DNA of 6,032 nucleotides from Bacillota bacterium. GTDB lineage: Bacteria; Bacillota; Clostridia; Christensenellales; Aristaeellaceae. Shown here piece after piece: positions 4,224-6,032 of the stretch. Positions within the stretch are counted from its first letter, which is position 1. Each line of letters starts with the position of its first letter. Position numbers and translations under genes: made by a program. Below the pieces are notes generated by a model. It was not told the DNA's origin. It made no database searches and worked only from the letters and a program-made list of their open reading frames with translations. The stretch spans positions 1 to 6,032 of the forward strand of contig JAEVYX010000030.1 in NCBI GenBank assembly GCA_023392515.1, in the 5' to 3' direction.

Positions 4224-6032
4224 TTACTCGTGATCTCGCACAATTGCTGGATTGATGCCAAAGCGTCCCATCCGGTTGCCATACAACGTCATGCCGCCCA
4301 TGATACAGGTAAAGCGTACCCTGTGCTCGCCTGTCGTCAAAAGGATCGAGGGTATAGGCAGCTCAAACCGTTCCCCATAGCCAAAACGTCCCAAATAGCT
4401 GTAATTGAACGGCTCGCCGCCCAATGTTGAATTTGTAAATAGCGCCCGCTCGTCGGATGGATCGTCCTTTGGAGCAACACGTCCCAGGCATTGCCCGTCA
4501 AACCTCACTTCAATCAGCGCCCCGTGCCGTCTTTCATCGGTAACCTTTACGGCATTGATACACTCTCTGGACCCTGCTTCAAAGATCAGCCTTGCGGCTT
4601 TTTCACACTGGTTCAGCTTCACACCATATTCCGCATAGCCGCCTTTGGTGCCCCACAAGAGGGACCTGTCTTCCTTTGTAAAAGCTTCCGAAAAGCCTTC
4701 AAAAGATTTTTGCGTATACATGGCCGGGAGAATTTCACATATAACCTCTTTCTTTCCTTCCCGGACAGAATTGAGCACTTCCAACTGAATATAGTTTTCG
4801 CACAGCGTCTTTCCCCCATCTTCCAGCCACACGAAAAGGTATGCCCCTTTGATGCCCCGGGGAATTTCAAAAGCCACCGGTGCCTGTTTCTCCACGCAGT
4901 AAGGCGTAAACCTGATATCTCGCTGCCCCATTACAAGTTCCGGCAGGTATTCCCCCAATTCGTTTACGCCGGTAAGTGACCAGTGCAAAACCGGATAGGT
5001 TACATCCCGCCAGGCAAAATGGGCGGTGTACACATCACTTTGAAAAATATCACCAGCCCTGACGCGCTCAATCCGATTATGATCCAATACCACCATATCC
5101 ATATTGTTCACCATATTATAGCCAAGCTTTTGCATATGGCGGTTTACATAGCCGTAGTCCCGTTCATACCGTTCCGCAGTAAGGGGTGCAGAGTCCTCCG
5201 TTTCATAGGAACCGATATTCATGCGCAAATAGCCCGCAATTTTTTCAAACATGCGCAATTGCATATCGATACCGTTGAAGTGCAAAAACTCGCTGATAAA
5301 GATTGGGCGGCCCGTTTGCTCGGCGGTGCCGACGCAGTGCTCGCCCCGGCCGGCGTTTATGCAGTTATAAATTGAACCGGGGTAGCAGTCACGGCATAAT
5401 TGCGTCCAGGTTTCCTTTGCCTTCCAGTGGTCATTGGGATACAGGTGGAAATCGTTGATTTCACAGGCGGGAGTTTTGCCAAAGCCTGAATTGTCGCATA
5501 TCAGCACATGGAGCCAGGCAGTCTTCGCCATATTGGCCGCATCCTGCAAAAATCGAGCACGAAGCTCGTTTTCCCAAGGCGTGCTGACATGGCGTCCCTC
5601 CACTCCCCAGGATTCGTTAATGGTGGATACCATCACAATGGAGGGATGGTTATATAGCCTTTGCAGCATGCCGGAAAGCTCACGATAATAGGCATTTTGC
5701 CAATTGGGGTTTTCAGGCAAGGCATAGAAATTACCGGGATGTTCGGTCCATACCAATAAACCTTGCCGGTCGCATTCATGATACCACAGGGGCTCGTTTT
5801 CCTTGATATGTACCCTGGACAGGTTGTAACCGTATTCCAGCGTCTTCTCCACATCATAAGCGATGCTGCCCCGTTTGCCTTCCGCCCCCTCCCCATCATA
5901 GGAACGGTAGGTATAAATGCCAAAGGGGTTGTACGCTTGGTCCAGTATACCGATCACATAAAAAGGCCTGTTGTTCAGGTATACATATTGGTATTGATCC
6001 GATACATCACTTGTATCCTCCGGCGAATGCCC
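4224..6032 (-). CDS. Glycoside hydrolase family 2 enzyme (N-terminus beyond right edge)
   Basis: The minus-strand frame is open from the right edge to TAA at 4226-4224, 602 visible residues. A GTG at 5957 is internal: the upstream codons read YVYLNNRPFYV and continue the GH2 motif (LNGKPxFLRGVLDQ in relatives), so the true start and N-terminal sugar-binding/beta-sandwich domains are missing. The TIM barrel shows LDQAYNPFGIYT, LSRVHIKENEPLWYHECDRQGLLVW, and the proton donor in TINESWG (Glu, codon 5615-5613). HLYPNDHW and the nucleophile in FISEFLHFNG (Glu, codon 5291-5289) follow. About 280 further residues form C-terminal beta-rich domains. The enzyme would cleave a terminal beta-linked sugar by a retaining mechanism; beta-galactosidase, glucuronidase, mannosidase and related specificities cannot be separated here. 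Many cysteines suggest a cytoplasmic location. Its promoter lies outside the window. Confidence 0.93.
   Translation of the reverse strand, partial: GHSPEDTSDVSDQYQYVYLNNRPFYVIGILDQAYNPFGIYTYRSYDGEGAEGKRGSIAYDVEKTLEYGYNLSRVHIKENEPLWYHECDRQGLLVWTEHPGNFYALPENPNWQNAYYRELSGMLQRLYNHPSIVMVSTINESWGVEGRHVSTPWENELRARFLQDAANMAKTAWLHVLICDNSGFGKTPACEINDFHLYPNDHWKAKETWTQLCRDCYPGSIYNCINAGRGEHCVGTAEQTGRPIFISEFLHFNGIDMQLRMFEKIAGYLRMNIGSYETEDSAPLTAERYERDYGYVNRHMQKLGYNMVNNMDMVVLDHNRIERVRAGDIFQSDVYTAHFAWRDVTYPVLHWSLTGVNELGEYLPELVMGQRDIRFTPYCVEKQAPVAFEIPRGIKGAYLFVWLEDGGKTLCENYIQLEVLNSVREGKKEVICEILPAMYTQKSFEGFSEAFTKEDRSLLWGTKGGYAEYGVKLNQCEKAARLIFEAGSRECINAVKVTDERRHGALIEVRFDGQCLGRVAPKDDPSDERALFTNSTLGGEPFNYSYLGRFGYGERFELPIPSILLTTGEHRVRFTCIMGGMTLYGNRMGRFGINPAIVRDHE

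Noticed and set aside
4983..5375. Plus-strand frame inside the GH2 gene
   Set aside because: It overlaps the catalytic domain of the intact minus-strand GH2 enzyme and has no family signature.

Overview
The window looks like chromosomal DNA from a low-to-mid GC anaerobic Firmicute, most likely a clostridial (Oscillospirales- or Lachnospirales-like) species. The pointers are strong GGAGG-type ribosome binding sites, a dCache chemoreceptor of the Bacillus/Clostridium type, a GntR/LacI hybrid sugar regulator and a GH2 glycosidase. The placement is an inference from gene style; there is no rRNA or other marker gene.

Layout. Positions 1-266 hold the 3' end of an unidentified plus-strand gene that runs off the left edge. 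Positions 267-902 carry no convincing gene. They contain a compact element of about 257 bp (304-560) built almost wholly of hairpins and ended by near-identical inverted ends, which looks like a MITE-type non-autonomous mobile repeat. After it come about 150 bp of unassigned sequence, a small intrinsic terminator (719-735) and a candidate SigD-type flagellar/chemotaxis promoter (802-828). Positions 903-2858 encode a complete 651-residue membrane chemoreceptor. A 181-bp gap holds a hairpin terminator (2894-2939) and a good housekeeping promoter (2976-3004). Positions 3040-4176 encode a complete 378-residue GntR/LacI hybrid regulator. A perfect 15-bp stem (4185-4220) separates it from a convergent minus-strand GH2 glycosidase (4224-6032), whose N-terminal part lies beyond the right edge.

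How the genes may work together. The regulator and the glycosidase face each other and share a terminator region. Hybrid regulators of this kind usually sense a sugar and control its catabolic genes, so a link to the GH2 enzyme is reasonable but unproved. The chemoreceptor is its own transcription unit and probably feeds a chemotaxis system encoded elsewhere. Its ligand cannot be read with certainty.

The genes themselves are of known families. The least explained part is the hairpin-packed element at 304-560.
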